Shown here: positions 11,442 to 23,949 of the stretch, one piece after another
How the letters are laid out: each line of letters begins with the position of its first letter
How positions within the stretch are numbered: position 1 is the stretch's first letter
Origin: Haemonchus contortus
Lineage: Eukaryota > Nematoda > Chromadorea > Rhabditida > Trichostrongylidae
NCBI GenBank assembly: GCA_000469685.2
Contig: LS997563.1
Location: forward strand, 14,807,940 to 14,871,939
Length of the DNA: 64,000 bases
Direction: 5' to 3'
The notes under the pieces: model-generated
What the model was told of the DNA's origin: nothing
The model's database searches: none
What the model saw: only the letters and a program-made list of their open reading frames with translations
Made by a program: the position numbers and the translations under genes

Positions 11442-12995
11442 CGGTGTGTGTGTGTGTGTGTCGGTGTGTGTGTCTGACCGGAAATTCATAACTCCTGTCC
11501 CCGTGGACCTAGAGCGTCCAAATTTGGTAGAAGTAAGGGGGACAGGATGGTCACACCTATGGTAACTGGCAGGACCGGACTCCGATCACAGGGAGCGCGA
11601 CGTGAATTTTGGGCCGCAAATTCATAACTCCTGTCCCCGTGGACCTAGAGCGTTTAAATTTGGTAGGAGTAAGGGGGACAGGATGGGAACATCTACGGAA
11701 AGTAGCAGGACCGAGGTCCGTTCACAGGGAGCGCACCGTGCGCGTTAAAAATTTTGGGCCGCAAATTCATAACTCCTGTCCCCGTGGACCCAGAGCGTTA
11801 AAACTTGGTAGGAGTAAGGGGGCAGGATGGGAACACCTTTGGTAAGTGGCAAGACCGGACTCCGTGTATAGGAGGCGGAATTTTGCGCCGAAATAAGCAA
11901 TTTTGCCCTAGGGCATTCAAACTTGGCAGGAGTACAGGCGGCATTATGGGAACATTTATGGTGAGTAGTAAGGCCGGACTACGCCCCTAAGGAACAGGAT
12001 TTCGCGAAATAAATGAGAGGAAATCCATAACTCCTGATCCCATGGACTTGGAGAGAAAAATCAATAGGAGGAGGCAGGATGGGAGCACTGCCAATAGAAG
12101 TGGCCTTAGAGGAGAAGATCCTTCACCACTTAAACCATAGCGCCTTTGTTATTTACTATCTAGCTTTTTGATATGTTTCATTCGGCAAGAAGGGTAAGTG
12201 GTGTGATTATGAAGAGATGAATTTGGTTCACTTCTTGCTATTCGATTACGACCGCTACCCAGCAGAGTTTGCGATTAAGTGAAAGATCACGGTTTCTCTT
12301 TGCTTTGATATCATTCTTAGCAAAACTTATCCGACCGCTAATAATGTTAGATTCACATTTAATGATGTAGAGAAAAGGAGGTACATCTCTGAAGGCATCT
12401 GATAGTCTATACCCTCGCTCAGCGAAACAGCGAAATGACCTAGAAAAAAGGGGGAAGAATTTCATTAACTCGATGTTTTTCGGGCAAAGTCCCTTTGCCC
12501 CAAGAAGTAATAGAGCCCGGAGTCAGCTGTGAACACATATGGAGGATGTCGGGACCGGACCCCGTGCACAGAGGGCGGGGCGTGCGCGATAGGCTTTTGG
12601 GCCGCAAATTCATAACCCCTGCCTCCGTGGACTGAGAGCGTTCAAACTTGGTAGGAATACGAGGGGCAGGAAGGGTATCTTTGCAGTGGGAAATGTCAAA
12701 ATGAACCTAAAGCAACTTGGTAGGAAAATGGGAGGCAGGATAGGTACACTTATGATATTTTACAGGGCTAAACTCCGCCCCAAAGGGCAGAGCGTGATAA
12801 ATACTGTTCGTTCGAACCCAGACCGCTGAAACTTGAAGACACAAGGAGGTGGCTGGGTACATTGATGGTAGCTAACATAGTAGCCTCAGCCGCGATGAAG
12901 TCTATGAATACTTTTCTTCTCTGAATAATCGCCTTTGTGATATTATACGATGTTATATTCGGAAACAGCGAAGATGGCTTACGGAAAAAAATCGC
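11336..12995 (+). repeat. composite tandem element, copy 1 (GT head + ~140 bp units + tail)
   Basis: The layout is a head containing TATATAATTCGCTAAG, a GT/GTCGGTGTGT-rich microsatellite (11362-11473), then tandem units beginning ATTCATAACTCCTGTCCCC at 11484, 11620 and 11765, with degenerate units near 11893, 12024 and 12605 (period about 136-145). A conserved tail follows, with 'attt..tattTacgat..' and 'cgctacccagca' blocks at 12120-12480 and a second, partial tail at 12880-12995. Copies 2 and 3 share head, unit and tail. The open frames spanning 11609-11990 repeat the same peptide because they read through the tandem units. No coding capacity is evident. GT-rich microsatellite plus ~150 bp tandem units recalls Helentron/DINE-1-like non-autonomous elements, but this classification is only a suggestion. 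Confidence 0.8.
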
Positions 12996-15519
12996 TCCCA
13001 ATTTAGAGTTAATACTAAGGGTGTAGAGCTTTCAGAAAGTAAGGAAAATCCGAAGTGTAATTTACGCATAGCGAATTTCTCACAGGAAGGAGGAGCGCCC
13101 GGCGTAGCCGGGCGAACCTACAAGAAGGAAGGAAGCCTGGCGTTAGCCGGGCGGCCCGGCCCGACTGGTGTATAGATAAGGTCCCAGTTTTTTCTGAAAC
13201 TCCGCTGAAAAGAATAAATAGAAGATGAATTAGATTTTTTTGCTTGCGGCGAGCAAACATGTTTTTTTCCTTGCTGAACAAATCGATTGCACGCATATGG
13301 TTCTTCGATTTGTAATGTTGATGACTCAGCAGGCCACCTGCACTCATGACACGATCCATCTTAAAAATAACACTCCAAATGGTAATGACACAATTTATCT
13401 TATACTCGTGATGCTTTGATTTCTTATCCTCAACGTTCGTTTCCCTTTTCATTCGTCCTTACCACCCGAAACGCCCGGTTACTCCTTATTGTGCCAAACC
13501 CAGACGCACCTCTGTTGCCTCTTTCCTGGATCTCTCTTGATGAAAACAGGGAAAGCCGGAATCTTTCAGAGCAGTTAGCTTCCGTTAGGTTGTTCAATAA
13601 CGGTCACCCGTTCTCCCATTTTTTCATTATACCTTCTCAACACTTTCGGAGTCCGAATACATCACCCAGAATGTAATGCGATTGCTGTGAATATCCTCAA
13701 TCATAAAAATTGGTAATTGTAGTCGACGATCGATAGATATTGACCGATATACTGACAGCACAACATCTGTCATATCTGAAACTTCTCATCTATGAGAAAC
13801 TCTGTTGTGAATACCTGGTCTATTTTGTAACAAATCGATGTTATCGGTGCTGGTTGATTGATTCGATCTATATTACTGTAGCGTGATTTACATCATACCA
13901 CATTACACTCTCAGATAACGAACGCTCTACATCTGAATAAGGCATTGAGCTGCGAGCATCCTGTCGCTTACACAACAAATCGTTACTTATTGGACTCGAT
14001 TGATCGGTGCCAACATATGCAGCACAGCGTGATTTCCATAAGATTTCTATGATTTCCTGAGAATTGAACACATAATTTTCAAAGGGAGCACAGCTGCAAA
14101 TGTCCTGTCACTTACAAATAAAGAGCTATTTAATAATGCATATACCGGCATTCATATGATTCCGATCAATCCCAATGCTTTTTGCTTTAGGGTAGAATGC
14201 AGCAAATATTGATGGCGTGTTTATCTGCACCGATATATTAGTATCAATCGCCCTCATTCGTCTTTTACCTTTGTAGCAGTACGCCCAAGTAACTGAATGG
14301 ACATTTACGCAGCGAACTGATGTTTTCAGGGGGAGCTGGTCCATATCTCAACCGGTAGCACAACAGCTAGCTTCATCACATCACACGTGCTAGACTTCCT
14401 TCGAGTGCGAGCGCACTACTTCGAAAAAAAGCAAGGTTGAATAAGTTCAAAAACCACGAAAACGTTTGGAAAATACTGCCGAATTGGAGAATGCTCCCAT
14501 GTCAAATTGGCCACCGGTACTTGTGGCTGTCATGAACTTTTTTGAACAGTTTTGTTGCTTTTTCTGCCCAGCACGGATCACTTCGGTGGCCAGTGCATCT
14601 ATTGATTTGCTCTAAAAGTATTTGGGATTTTTGGGCCTTGTAGGACGAATATTTTTTAATGAACCAACGTAAATCAATGATTTATACCTCATTTTTTTCG
14701 ATCATCGTTTGTCAATCTCCTTTTGTTTTCATATCCCTCCATGGAATTCTTAGTCTTTCTGAGACCACATAAGACAGTGTATTCTGATGACGCCTGGTCA
14801 TGGATAGATGATGGTTTCTATACAACAGGGGTTACAGTTCACGAAGACTCATAAGGGTATCTATGTATACATGAAAATATGATGAAATTATTACACGATA
14901 GTTCGGCAGTTGTTTTGCTTGATGGTGTTGAATGAGTAGTCGCATCGCAGCTGCTGTGAGGTTAATGTGCTCTAGCAGTTGAGACGGAAGAGACTGAAAC
15001 AGAGAATCAGTACTGCAATGAGCAAGAAATCACGAATTTGTAAGAGATGAATGCATAACGTGCATTTACGTTTACCTGATGGCAAGTACTCAAGTTTGCT
15101 GCCATGTTGAACCCTTCTGTACATCGTACGGGCCCAAGTAGCTGGCACTTCAACTCAACCCTAACAATCAATCGAATGGTATTGCTCTATCTTAACCCAC
15201 TGGCGAGAACTCGACGCACAAGCGCAAGCTTTATAGACCGCGCATGTGCATCAACCTTGTGCCACCATTATTTCTTCGCGGGTACGCGAATTTTTCCAAG
15301 TTTTCATGTTTATCATATGGACAAAACATTGTGGCCTTTGTAAACAATGTGGGCTATTGGACAGGCAAATATGCTTCGCTTTAGCAAAGTTTCCTGGATA
15401 TTGTAAAACTTCGTGTTAAAACCGAACTTCGACTCCTAGTTCAGAAAAGAAAAAGAAACAGTAGGAGAACTCATTGGACAGGGTAAAACAATTCGGAGAA
15501 ATTTTACTCCCCATCCACG
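12996..15519. other. no supported gene; small repeats
   Basis: Contains a GC-rich patch at 13088-13160 where 'gcccggcgtagccgggcg' and a variant are repeated. A pair of diverged direct repeats at about 13948 and 14091 ('ctgcgagcatcctgtcgctt' and 'ctgcaaatgtcctgtcactt') is about 143 bp apart. No gene model can be built. Confidence 0.45.
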
Positions 15520-15752
15520 TGGAGGTAGGCTAGTGGTGCACTATCACGCACTTATAGTTATGAGCTAAAGCCCCATGACCATACGCGCTTCGTGATGCGT
15601 ATCGATATCCGTCCAGGCCGACCAAGCCTTCCATTACTCCGCGATCGTTTGACTGGTACCACACTCATTTGGAAGAATAAAGAGCACTGAGTGTACATCG
15701 GTCTGCACTGTATAGGGCACATACATATGCATCCAATGAACCTCTACAATAT
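15520..15752 (+). mobile_element. tRNA-derived SINE, copy 2 (degenerate head)
   Basis: It matches the SINE body of copies 1 and 3: 'gtccaggccgaccaagcctt', 'gaataaagagcactgagt', 'gtacatcggtctgc' and 'gggcacatacatatgcatcc'. The tRNA-like head is eroded: the A-box side is still visible as TAGTGGTGCACTATCACGCA, but the B box is no longer intact. Confidence 0.75.
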
Positions 15753-16878
15753 GGAGGAAGTCGGTAACGGGGCGCATCCCTCAGAGAGGACTAACTAATG
15801 CCCGACAAATTTATCTTTTTACTACTCCTTCACTCTCCCTACAGTTTTCTATTCAGCTAGGTCCTACTTTTGCCTTACTTTTGCATTAATACTGAGGAAA
15901 CTACTTCCTCGGTGAGGGAAAGTAGACCAGCAGAGCATTCCGCCGGCTTCATTCCGCTGCTCTTTCTTTACGTAACATGTTACGCTCGTCTTGTTGCCTC
16001 TCGCCCTCACTTCCAGAAAACACACCGCGGGGGACAACTTGACGCGCATGCATGTCATGTTTTGGTCGAACGCGCCAAAATGCTCATGTCCGACGCGGCG
16101 AAAAAATCCACAATAGGTATTGGGGGAATCCCTCATTTGGGTTTGTGGGGATTTGGAGTACGAGCAAATCTGGAGAACAGCAACACAGCAACCAGTCAAA
16201 GTGAACTACCGCCAGCGTCTCGAAATAACCCAACTACAAGGGTGCAAACATACAGTGGCTTGTACGTCATCAAACCTATTCTCTCCGTGGGTACGTCATC
16301 GAACCTATTCTCTTCGATCTAATTACGAACGAACTAGCTGGCTCGGGGGTGCCGCAAGAATAACTGTCTGCTGTTTTTCGGTATTTGTATCGCTCCATAA
16401 GAATAGCTGTCAATTCCGTGTGAAGCCAAAAATGTGTACGTTGGGTTGCTAAAGAGCTTCTTGAATAATTCTTCACCACTCAATATTGTAACTAGTTATT
16501 ATAGTAGGCTCAGCTCAACAAATTATCGACAATGTGCAAATGTAGCCAACTATTTCGTTGCCTTTGTTTTTTTCTGATAAATTATAAAAACTGTGCTGTT
16601 TGACCGTTTCTTCACCAAACATTATTGTAAATTGTTGCCATAGTATGCTTAATTGACAGATCATCAGTCACCAGTCATTGTCTGTCTGCTTCGTTTTCTT
16701 GTAATTTATTTTCTACTACGCCCAGTCTATTATAAAGATAGCTGGTGCAATTCTACCCAACCAAAGTTACCCACTTGTAAGCTTATGCTGAACATTACAA
16801 ATGCTTGGAACGGAAACTTTCTGTTGCCATTTTTAGGACCATATTCTTTTTTTCATTCAGAATTCAGGGGGTTTTCAG
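15753..16878. other. unresolved region upstream of the 16879-18732 gene
   Basis: Open frames exist on both strands at 15864-16450. The plus frame ending at a GTACGT donor at about 16290 looks partly coding, but so does the minus strand, so neither is called. A 25-base unit (TACGTCATC..AACCTATTCT) is duplicated in tandem at 16263-16287 and 16292-16316. A possible short exon at about 16727-16776 ('YYKDSWCNSTQPK', Cys and N-glycosylation sequon) could be an upstream exon of the next gene, with donor and phase uncertain. Confidence 0.35.
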
Positions 16879-18732
16879 ATTGATGCTGCAACCAGCAGTG
16901 CTGAATAAGTCTCTCCGATCGTTCCTCATCATTCTCGTGGTAGATATCGGCTTCAATAAATGCCAACATTTATCCATGGTCGTTGAATCATTTAACCTGC
17001 GGAGTGAACAGACCACCCATCTCACATGTTCACGGATTCGAGAGATACTCGTAAGTAGAGCCTCTCTAATTCGGTGAAGGCCTACAACGGAATGATATGA
17101 CCCCAAGTGTTCACCACTGATTTTCTAGCTAAACAAAAAACTTCTGAAGGATTGGCACTGTATTGGAGGGACAAAAGCTGCGTCTCGTGAGCCCGGCATG
17201 TGGATAATGGCTACGGTAAGAGGCCTTTCAGTAGACTATTGTTTTAAACACTCTTCCCAAATGCGCCGCATTGCATCGCATTGGTGAATTTCTTTCAGAG
17301 CCCCTTAATCAAAGTGGAAGAGAAGAAAGTGCCCTTCGAAATTGCCTACGATGAAGTGATCATTTCAACAATTTTCGAATTAGAAGACAAAGTGAACCAG
17401 CAGCTGACGTCCACAGCTACAATGCACTTGCAACGAGGTGACTTTTCCTTTCCCTCATTAGTAAATGTCTGTGTCTAAATACCATCTAATTAGTTAACGC
17501 AATCAAATATTCCCTATTATTATATTAGTCATCTCGAGAATTGGTAGCTTATCAGATACTTGACGAAAACTTTGTTGCATTACGGTTGAAGGCATAGAAA
17601 ACCATATTACAGACGACTGGATTCTTCCTTGAGAAAATAAATATTAAGTGATCATCGTCATCATCACCTAGGTACGTACTACCTATTTCCTCCAAACTTT
17701 ATCAGGCTTGAGTCCTCCAATATGATAAAGATAGGGATAAAATATATTAGTTATTAGTTCATTGGCAAAAGGGAATGTGAAGTTAGGGGTTGAAACTGCA
17801 GAGAGGTTACAAATTGGTTTCTACCAACCCAGCGAATATTAACACAGACCGTTGCATTCACTCATCATTGCACCTGGTCATGCGACTGGAAGTCAGAGCC
17901 GTTTCCCAGCATCTTTCTTCTTCTAAAGTTTTAATTGCCTCCTCCAACTCATGTCGTTAGTGCGGCAGTTTCGTGGCAAGAAAAAAGCATACTATTATTC
18001 ATTAAAAGTTGATCCAAGTTCCTTTCCTTCTTTCCCTCATGATTTCTTTTTCAGAAAACTCAAACTTAAACGCTACTATGACCTATATCCAATTCCGAAC
18101 TGACGAAACGGCTCGATGTTCTGAAGGAATCTCCGCTGGTGTTGTAGTTTCAATTATAGAGGTACGTGGCGCTGTGCATTACATTACCAACAAAGATTAT
18201 GATAGGAAGTCTATAAATAATATTACCTCCGAAAATAGTGTATTAGCAGGGGCTTATGCTGGCAGCCATTGGTGTCTGTGCAGCTCTACAGTACTATAGA
18301 AAAAAACGACATCCTATCCATAGTGTGTTTGGAAGAGAGGGAGCGGAGGTAAGCTATTCCATCTGGCGTGTACGGCTCCGGAAGAAAAGCAGTGAATACT
18401 TCAGAACCTGGGGAATGACAACGAAGAGTGACTGGTCTCATGCATTACCTTCCTTGCTACCGGGATGCTTTTTTTTCGGTCAGCGCAGTCCACTCAGTCA
18501 GTGTCTTTCGAAGATCATGAAAATCTCCTATTCAGTTCTCCTATTCATGATAAGGACGATTATATAGATTAGTCTCATGATGTTCGCGAGCCAGAAACTT
18601 CGATTCTACTAATTTCAGTTGACAGCGCCCAGGAGGAGCTACGAGGTTCTGCACGCTCAACAGAAAGCACTTGTACATGCAACAATTTCAGTTTTCGGAG
18701 TTGTCTGGACGTTCTTTTCAGTTTTATCCTGA
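16879..18732 (+). CDS. unidentified single-pass membrane protein gene, 3' portion
   Basis: Five exons have canonical splice sites and matching phases: 17129-17215 (TTTTCTAG acceptor, 0/0), 17299-17437 (0/1), 18055-18161 (1/0), 18250-18348 (0/0) and 18619-18732, ending in TGA. A sixth, 16879-17050, joins upstream in phase 0 and contains 'TTHLTCSRIREIL'; its 5' boundary is less certain. The predicted chain has a Cys-containing ectodomain-like part ('DWHCIGGTKAASREPGMW', 'ARCSEGISAG'), two N-glycosylation sequons (NLNAT) and a hydrophobic segment spanning the 18055 and 18250 exons (SAGVVVSIIE + GLMLAAIGVCAAL). The basic stop-transfer YYRKKRH and a short tail with 'RRSYEVL', a possible YxxPhi sorting signal, come next, followed by a final hydrophobic run. 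I do not recognise the family. The 5' end is missing. Confidence 0.6.
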
Positions 18733-18895
18733 TCTTTACCCATCAGTTTCATAGCAAGCCGACGTAACATTGTTGTAACATCTTTTGGTTTTGGCAAAAA
18801 ATAGTTGTTATAATCGTTTATGATGCATTACAACTAGTATTTAAGAGTTTTGTTGGCCAGTGTGTAATGAATTTAACAGTTTTCATTTGCTCATA

Positions 18896-19560
18896 TCCTA
18901 CTATATATAATTCGCTAAGCGTGTCTGTTGGTTTGTCGGTGTGTTTGTGTGGGTGTGTTTGTGTGTGTGCGTGTCGGTGTGTGTGTCTGACCGGAACTCC
19001 ATAACTCCTGTCCCTGTGGACCTAGAGAGTTCAAATTTGGTAGTACTTGGACAAGATGGCGTTATCCACGGCAGGTAGCAGGACCGACCACGCCCATAGG
19101 GGGCGGGCTATGCGCGATGAACATAATCTCTGTTTACTTGGACCTAGAGCGTTAAAATTTGGTAGTATCACACATTTCGCATTAACAGCGGAACCTTTTA
19201 ATAAGTGAAGTAGGATATGACGGGATCGTTGGTACTCGGTGACAGGAATCATAACTTATAAGAGAAGATAAGGGACCTAAGAGAGGCCACCTACCGATCG
19301 AAATCATAACGTCTTTGGTATTTACGATGATGCTTTGACCGTTCACTATGTTCCATTTGATAAGACGAGTTGCTAGAGTAGGGTGACAAAAGTGAGCGGT
19401 GAGTGCAGTGAAAGGGACCCATTGGCGGCAATACGATAAGCAGATGAAAACTTTATCCATCTCTCGCTCCGCTACCCAGCAATGTTTGTGATTCAATGAA
19501 GAGTCCTCTTTGCTCGATATCATTTGCGGCAAAATTTAATCGACCACCAGTAATCTGGAG
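18896..19560 (+). repeat. composite tandem element, copy 2
   Basis: Same architecture as 11336-12995 but shorter: head TATATAATTCGCTAAGCGTG, GT-rich stretch, about one and a half tandem units (CCATAACTCCTGTCCCTGTG at about 19000, 'ggacctagagcgttaaaattt' at about 19140), then the tail with 'tttggtatttacgatg' and 'cgctacccagcaatgtttgt' (19469-19490). Confidence 0.8.
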
Positions 19561-20089
19561 CTCTCTACCAGTGATTGCTATCATCATTCAAACATCTGCA
19601 CAGCATCACCTTTGGTTGTCTAACAGTTGAACTTTTGATGAGTATTTTTTTTGAAAGGGAGCAGAAGATCGACATTTCCAATCAAAGGCGTAAGTACCGA
19701 TTTCCACTGAATACTATTTGCACTGCCCTGTCAGTCCTGTATCAAATTTCGTGTACAAGAACTATTATTGGTCTCGAAAAAGGGGTAGGGAGCTAGCCGA
19801 TTACTACAACTTGGTCAAAGGATTAGGGAAGCTCGGCCTTAGCCGGCCGAACCGATTTATTATTTGACCAGTTGGGCTACGCACGCCAATGTGTGCACCA
19901 CATGCCAACGCATACGCCTACGGTCAAAAGTGTCAATCGGTTGCTGATCCTGAAAATTATGAATCATTAAAGGTTTTGATAGGCAACCAATGAATTGAGT
20001 AGTACTCGCCAATGTTCTCAAGTGATAATAACACCATTATAATATTTTGTCATCACTGGACCTTCTTTCCTCCGCGGGTACATAATTAG
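19561..20089. other. no supported gene
   Basis: Contains a small GC palindrome (ctcggccttagccggccga) near 19832, flanked by TTGGTCAAA and TTTGACCAG, a possible small hairpin repeat. No exon is supported. Confidence 0.4.
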
Positions 20090-20925
20090 TTGAGAATCCC
20101 AAATTAGTGGCGGTCGGATGAGCTTTGTCGTAAATGATATCAAAACATCATGTAACCTTGATTTTCCACCGAGTTACAAACTTTGCTGGTTAGCGGTCGT
20201 AATCTATGTAATAGTCGTAATCATAAATACATCGTAAATACCACAGGAGTTGAATTCAGTTTATAAGTGCTCTTATTAGTCGTTATCAGCTGTTATCAGT
20301 TCCTATCATTAGTCGTCTACGATCCTGCCATACTCCACATCACATGCCAAACTGTCAAGACTCCACTATTAATGCCATTATTATAGTGGCTCTACGCTTT
20401 CCAGAATTCTCATTGGCCCTTATCAGTTTTATCAGCTCCTGGCCTGGCACCAACCGTTCTCGATCACGTCACCGAGAACCTACAATCCTGTCACATTTTA
20501 CATCATCTATTGGAATACCAAGACTCCACTATTAACAGGAAGCGCGTCACAGACCTAAAGGCCCTCGCCTTCTATGGCTTCTTGTCAGTCCCTATCACTT
20601 GCTATCATTCCCTGTCACCAATCACTAGCGGTCCTTTCGCACCCTACACCACTTGCCAAAGTGCCACCGCTTCAACGCTAATACGAACGGAGTTACGGTC
20701 CCTGTGGCTTTTGCATTTTAAGGCTTATTATCTTTTTCTGTTGATTGCTGTCATTCCTTTCACTTACCATCGCTGTTCCCATCGAGCCGCCTATCTCTCT
20801 TCCAAATTTGAATGTTCTAGGTTCAGTGGGCCAGGAGTTATGTGTTTCAGGTCAGACAAACACACACATACTGACACACACACAAACACACCAACACACT
20901 TAGCCGATTACATAAGTAGGATATT
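20090..20925 (-). repeat. composite tandem element, copy 3 (inverted)
   Basis: On the minus strand the head (GGCTAAGTGTGTTGGTGTGT), GT-rich part and a unit start (ACATAACTCCTGGCCCACTG) lie at 20925-20795. The conserved tail ('tgctggttagcggtcgtaat' on the plus strand) lies at 20180-20205. The middle is diverged. It is therefore an inverted relative of copies 1 and 2. Confidence 0.65.
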
Positions 20926-23900
20926 ACTTCTCCACCAGGCTTACGTGTTATTTCACGTGAATCCTTATCGTGCCTACGCGGCGGACGCACAAACGGGCAT
21001 ACAAACAGACACGCAAAGTTAGCGGTTTATATATGTCATGGATAATTCATTTGCTAAGCGGTTAATAGACTTGAGGAGATTGGATATTTGCTTGACAAAG
21101 ATATTTCAGGATTTTTAAGGTATGAACAACGTGGCCTGAGAACTTATCGAGAAAACATCAGTGTTTCATAAAACTCACCTTCACCATAACTTTTGAGGCC
21201 ATGCTATTACTACAAGAAGTCTGTAATGTCTTAAAAACATTTTTCAGTTTTGGATATTATTCCCAGTAGGAACGAGGCGTTTAAAATGTCTTTTCTGGTA
21301 TGCACTAGAATCTAACAGCATTTGGACATTTCCTAACTCAGTGAGAAGTGGCAGTTTCTTCTTTTCGTCATAACATTATTCTTCTGTCGCACAACCTCAT
21401 GACAGTGATGCACTCAACAGCAATATGTCCAACGTATCGGTGCGCACAAATGGGCTCCCTTCACATGAAAGCAAAAAGGAAAGACTCTCATCACACCCTC
21501 CCACCCAACGCGCAGGTGTAAACAAGGAAGGTTGGGTTCTTGTTCGCTGCAAAAAGGTATTAGAGCGCATGTCCGTCCCTCCTCGAGTTTAGCAATGATT
21601 ACGCAGCCAACCAATTTTGTTCGTAATAATTTACAGACATGGAAAACGAGCAATTCGAGCTATTGTTAAAGGGTCATTATAAGTGTAATAGAGAAACCGC
21701 ACATATTGAGAGAACTGTGATAGAGAGATCGTCCAAATAACAAGAGCTTTCGTAATCACTCGGCAATGCATACGAAGCCTCTAGAATGGCTTCATTCGAC
21801 ATATTGGTGTACAAAGAAGTAACCTCGATATCACAACGTCACCTGGAGATCTGTGTCAAATAGTTCCTTGAGGTGCATATTCGTATTAGTCAGGTGGCTG
21901 TATGGTTATGGTATGGGTGTGGCGTGCGGTCATACAATAGCGTAATGGCTTTGCTAGCCACTGTCCAGCTCCGTCCCGCCTTCGAGCATGACTTCGCACG
22001 TTGCTCATGCACAGCATGACCTGTAAGTGATAGTTTATTGACCGCTCTGATGATCATGACTCATAACTTGCTTATTTTACACCTCCCCTTTCCCAAAACG
22101 GAGAAAGGAGCAGGGACGGGAATGACTGATATAGGTGGAGGCTTAGTGAGGAGGTGGTTGAAAGAGTTGGTACAGAATGGAAAGGATGTTAACCGGGCTT
22201 GAGATTTAAATCGAAAAGGAAACGTAGTGCACACCACTAGAAAGATAAGTTGGATCTCATAATAAGGCTGACCGTTCCGTTTCTTATGCGGAAATACGGG
22301 GAGGTCAGATGCCTCGACGATGGTGTCGTTGGAGAGAGTGTCTAAAAGGCCGGGGCATTCCAAGACGATATGGCCGTATTTACAGCGCGTAAAAGCTACG
22401 TTCAATCGTTGGTCTTCGTCCGGAAAGTCGCCGAAACAGTCTCTGACATGTCATGATCTCCCCACCAGGAATCAGTGAAAATAAATAATGAGAAGTCCAT
22501 CTAAATCTTCTACTTTTGTTCTCTTTCACTCGTATACCTCTTACGACCTCTTACAATACGTTTGAACCCAAAAACACATATACTGAGAGAAAAACAACAA
22601 TTTAAATTCAAATATTAACATTGGCGATGACAAAACCAGTACTGAACTGTGCAGAAATAAATTTTTTGCTGCGAGTTTTCTATTCGATTTTAACTCGAAA
22701 CCATAACCAGATGAGTTGATAGGACTATAAAGTGAACCGGTAGCGAGCAGTGCGTATAGTCTCATACTTTCCCACAAAATTCTTTGATTTTACGTTATCT
22801 TGAGCAATAAGTAACTCGAGATTTTTTGCTGATCATGGTCGTATTCAGATAGCAGTTTTACTGAACTCCCTGACCATTCGTATTAGGATTCCTGTTTTCT
22901 CACTTTTTCATTCATTTCTTATCATTTTATCCATAGCTATCGTTTACTCCGTCTTTTCATGTCTTACAGCCTTGATTTGATTTATATCTTTCGCGCGCCT
23001 GTCCTGCCACCGAGAGGTCTTTTCGACTCGCTGCTCCCGCGCAATTTCTATTGATTCTTGCCTACTCGAACCACTGCTGTCAACTCTTCGGGATTTCGTT
23101 TTTATTCACTACGGGATCGCTATTATTTTCTTAACTACAAACTCTGCTACTACTTTTTCAACACTCACGTGGCAGGAAGCAGTTTGTCGTCTTTTCATGG
23201 TGCATCGGCCGTCGATGTGCCCCGTTACCGCGTCTTGCACGCAATGGTACACGAAACACTACATTCGACGCCACTTCATTCAAATGGGTCATCCGGCGCA
23301 AAAACCCGCAAAACACGGGATTTGGGTGCATGTGCACCCAAATGACTTCATTTTTGGCAAAAGAAGGTTCTGGAATCCATTTCAGTGCAAGACCACCTCC
23401 ACATTTGTTCTTGCGAATCATAAAATTGCTCACTACCAACTGTATTGTCATCGTGCAAGCTGCTACACCGAGCCTCGTTCTCATCCTCTTATCTGGCCCC
23501 TTGCATTTTTGAATCCTTCAACCCCTATTTGCATATTGTCATCGTGCAAGAGGCTACATCGACTTCTGTCCGCATACTCTCAGCTAGCCCATCGCAGTTT
23601 TCATATCCGTCTATCGTTTTCTCGTTTTGCCATCAGGCAAACTGCCCCACCGTGTCTGTTCAGGCTGCGCTGCTTCGTATCTGTTCGTATTCGTTTTTGC
23701 GCACATAGTTTCAATTAACGACATTTACATTTTACGCACCTCTCTTGCATTTGAGCGAATAATTCTCAGTTTAGTGCAGCACGCGCAACGACCGAACGAA
23801 ATCAAACGCAGGATAGGAGCAGAAAAGAAAATGTCATCAGAGACGACGACTTTCACCGCACAAAGTCCCAGTTGAAAAAAGAAAGAGGCACTACCGCCCC

Positions 23901-23949
23901 TACTAACACCTGATCGGCTGTACAACGACATAATCAAATGTTGCAGTGA
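20926..23949. other. no supported gene; diverged repeats
   Basis: At about 23448, 23541 and 23627 there are diverged direct copies of a roughly 90-100 bp unit centred on 'attgtcatcgtgcaag' and 'gccatcaggcaaactgcc'. Long open frames at 23158-23718 on both strands arise in this repetitive stretch and are not called. Nothing else is supported. Confidence 0.4.

Noticed and set aside
11609..11990. Open frames with a repeated peptide
   Set aside because: They read through ~140 bp tandem repeat units; the repetition is of DNA, not of a protein domain.
15864..16452. Long overlapping frames on both strands
   Set aside because: Neither strand gives a closed exon chain and both look equally coding, so no call is made.
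23158..23718. Frames up to 173 codons on both strands
   Set aside because: They coincide with diverged direct repeats and lack splice context or a recognisable domain.
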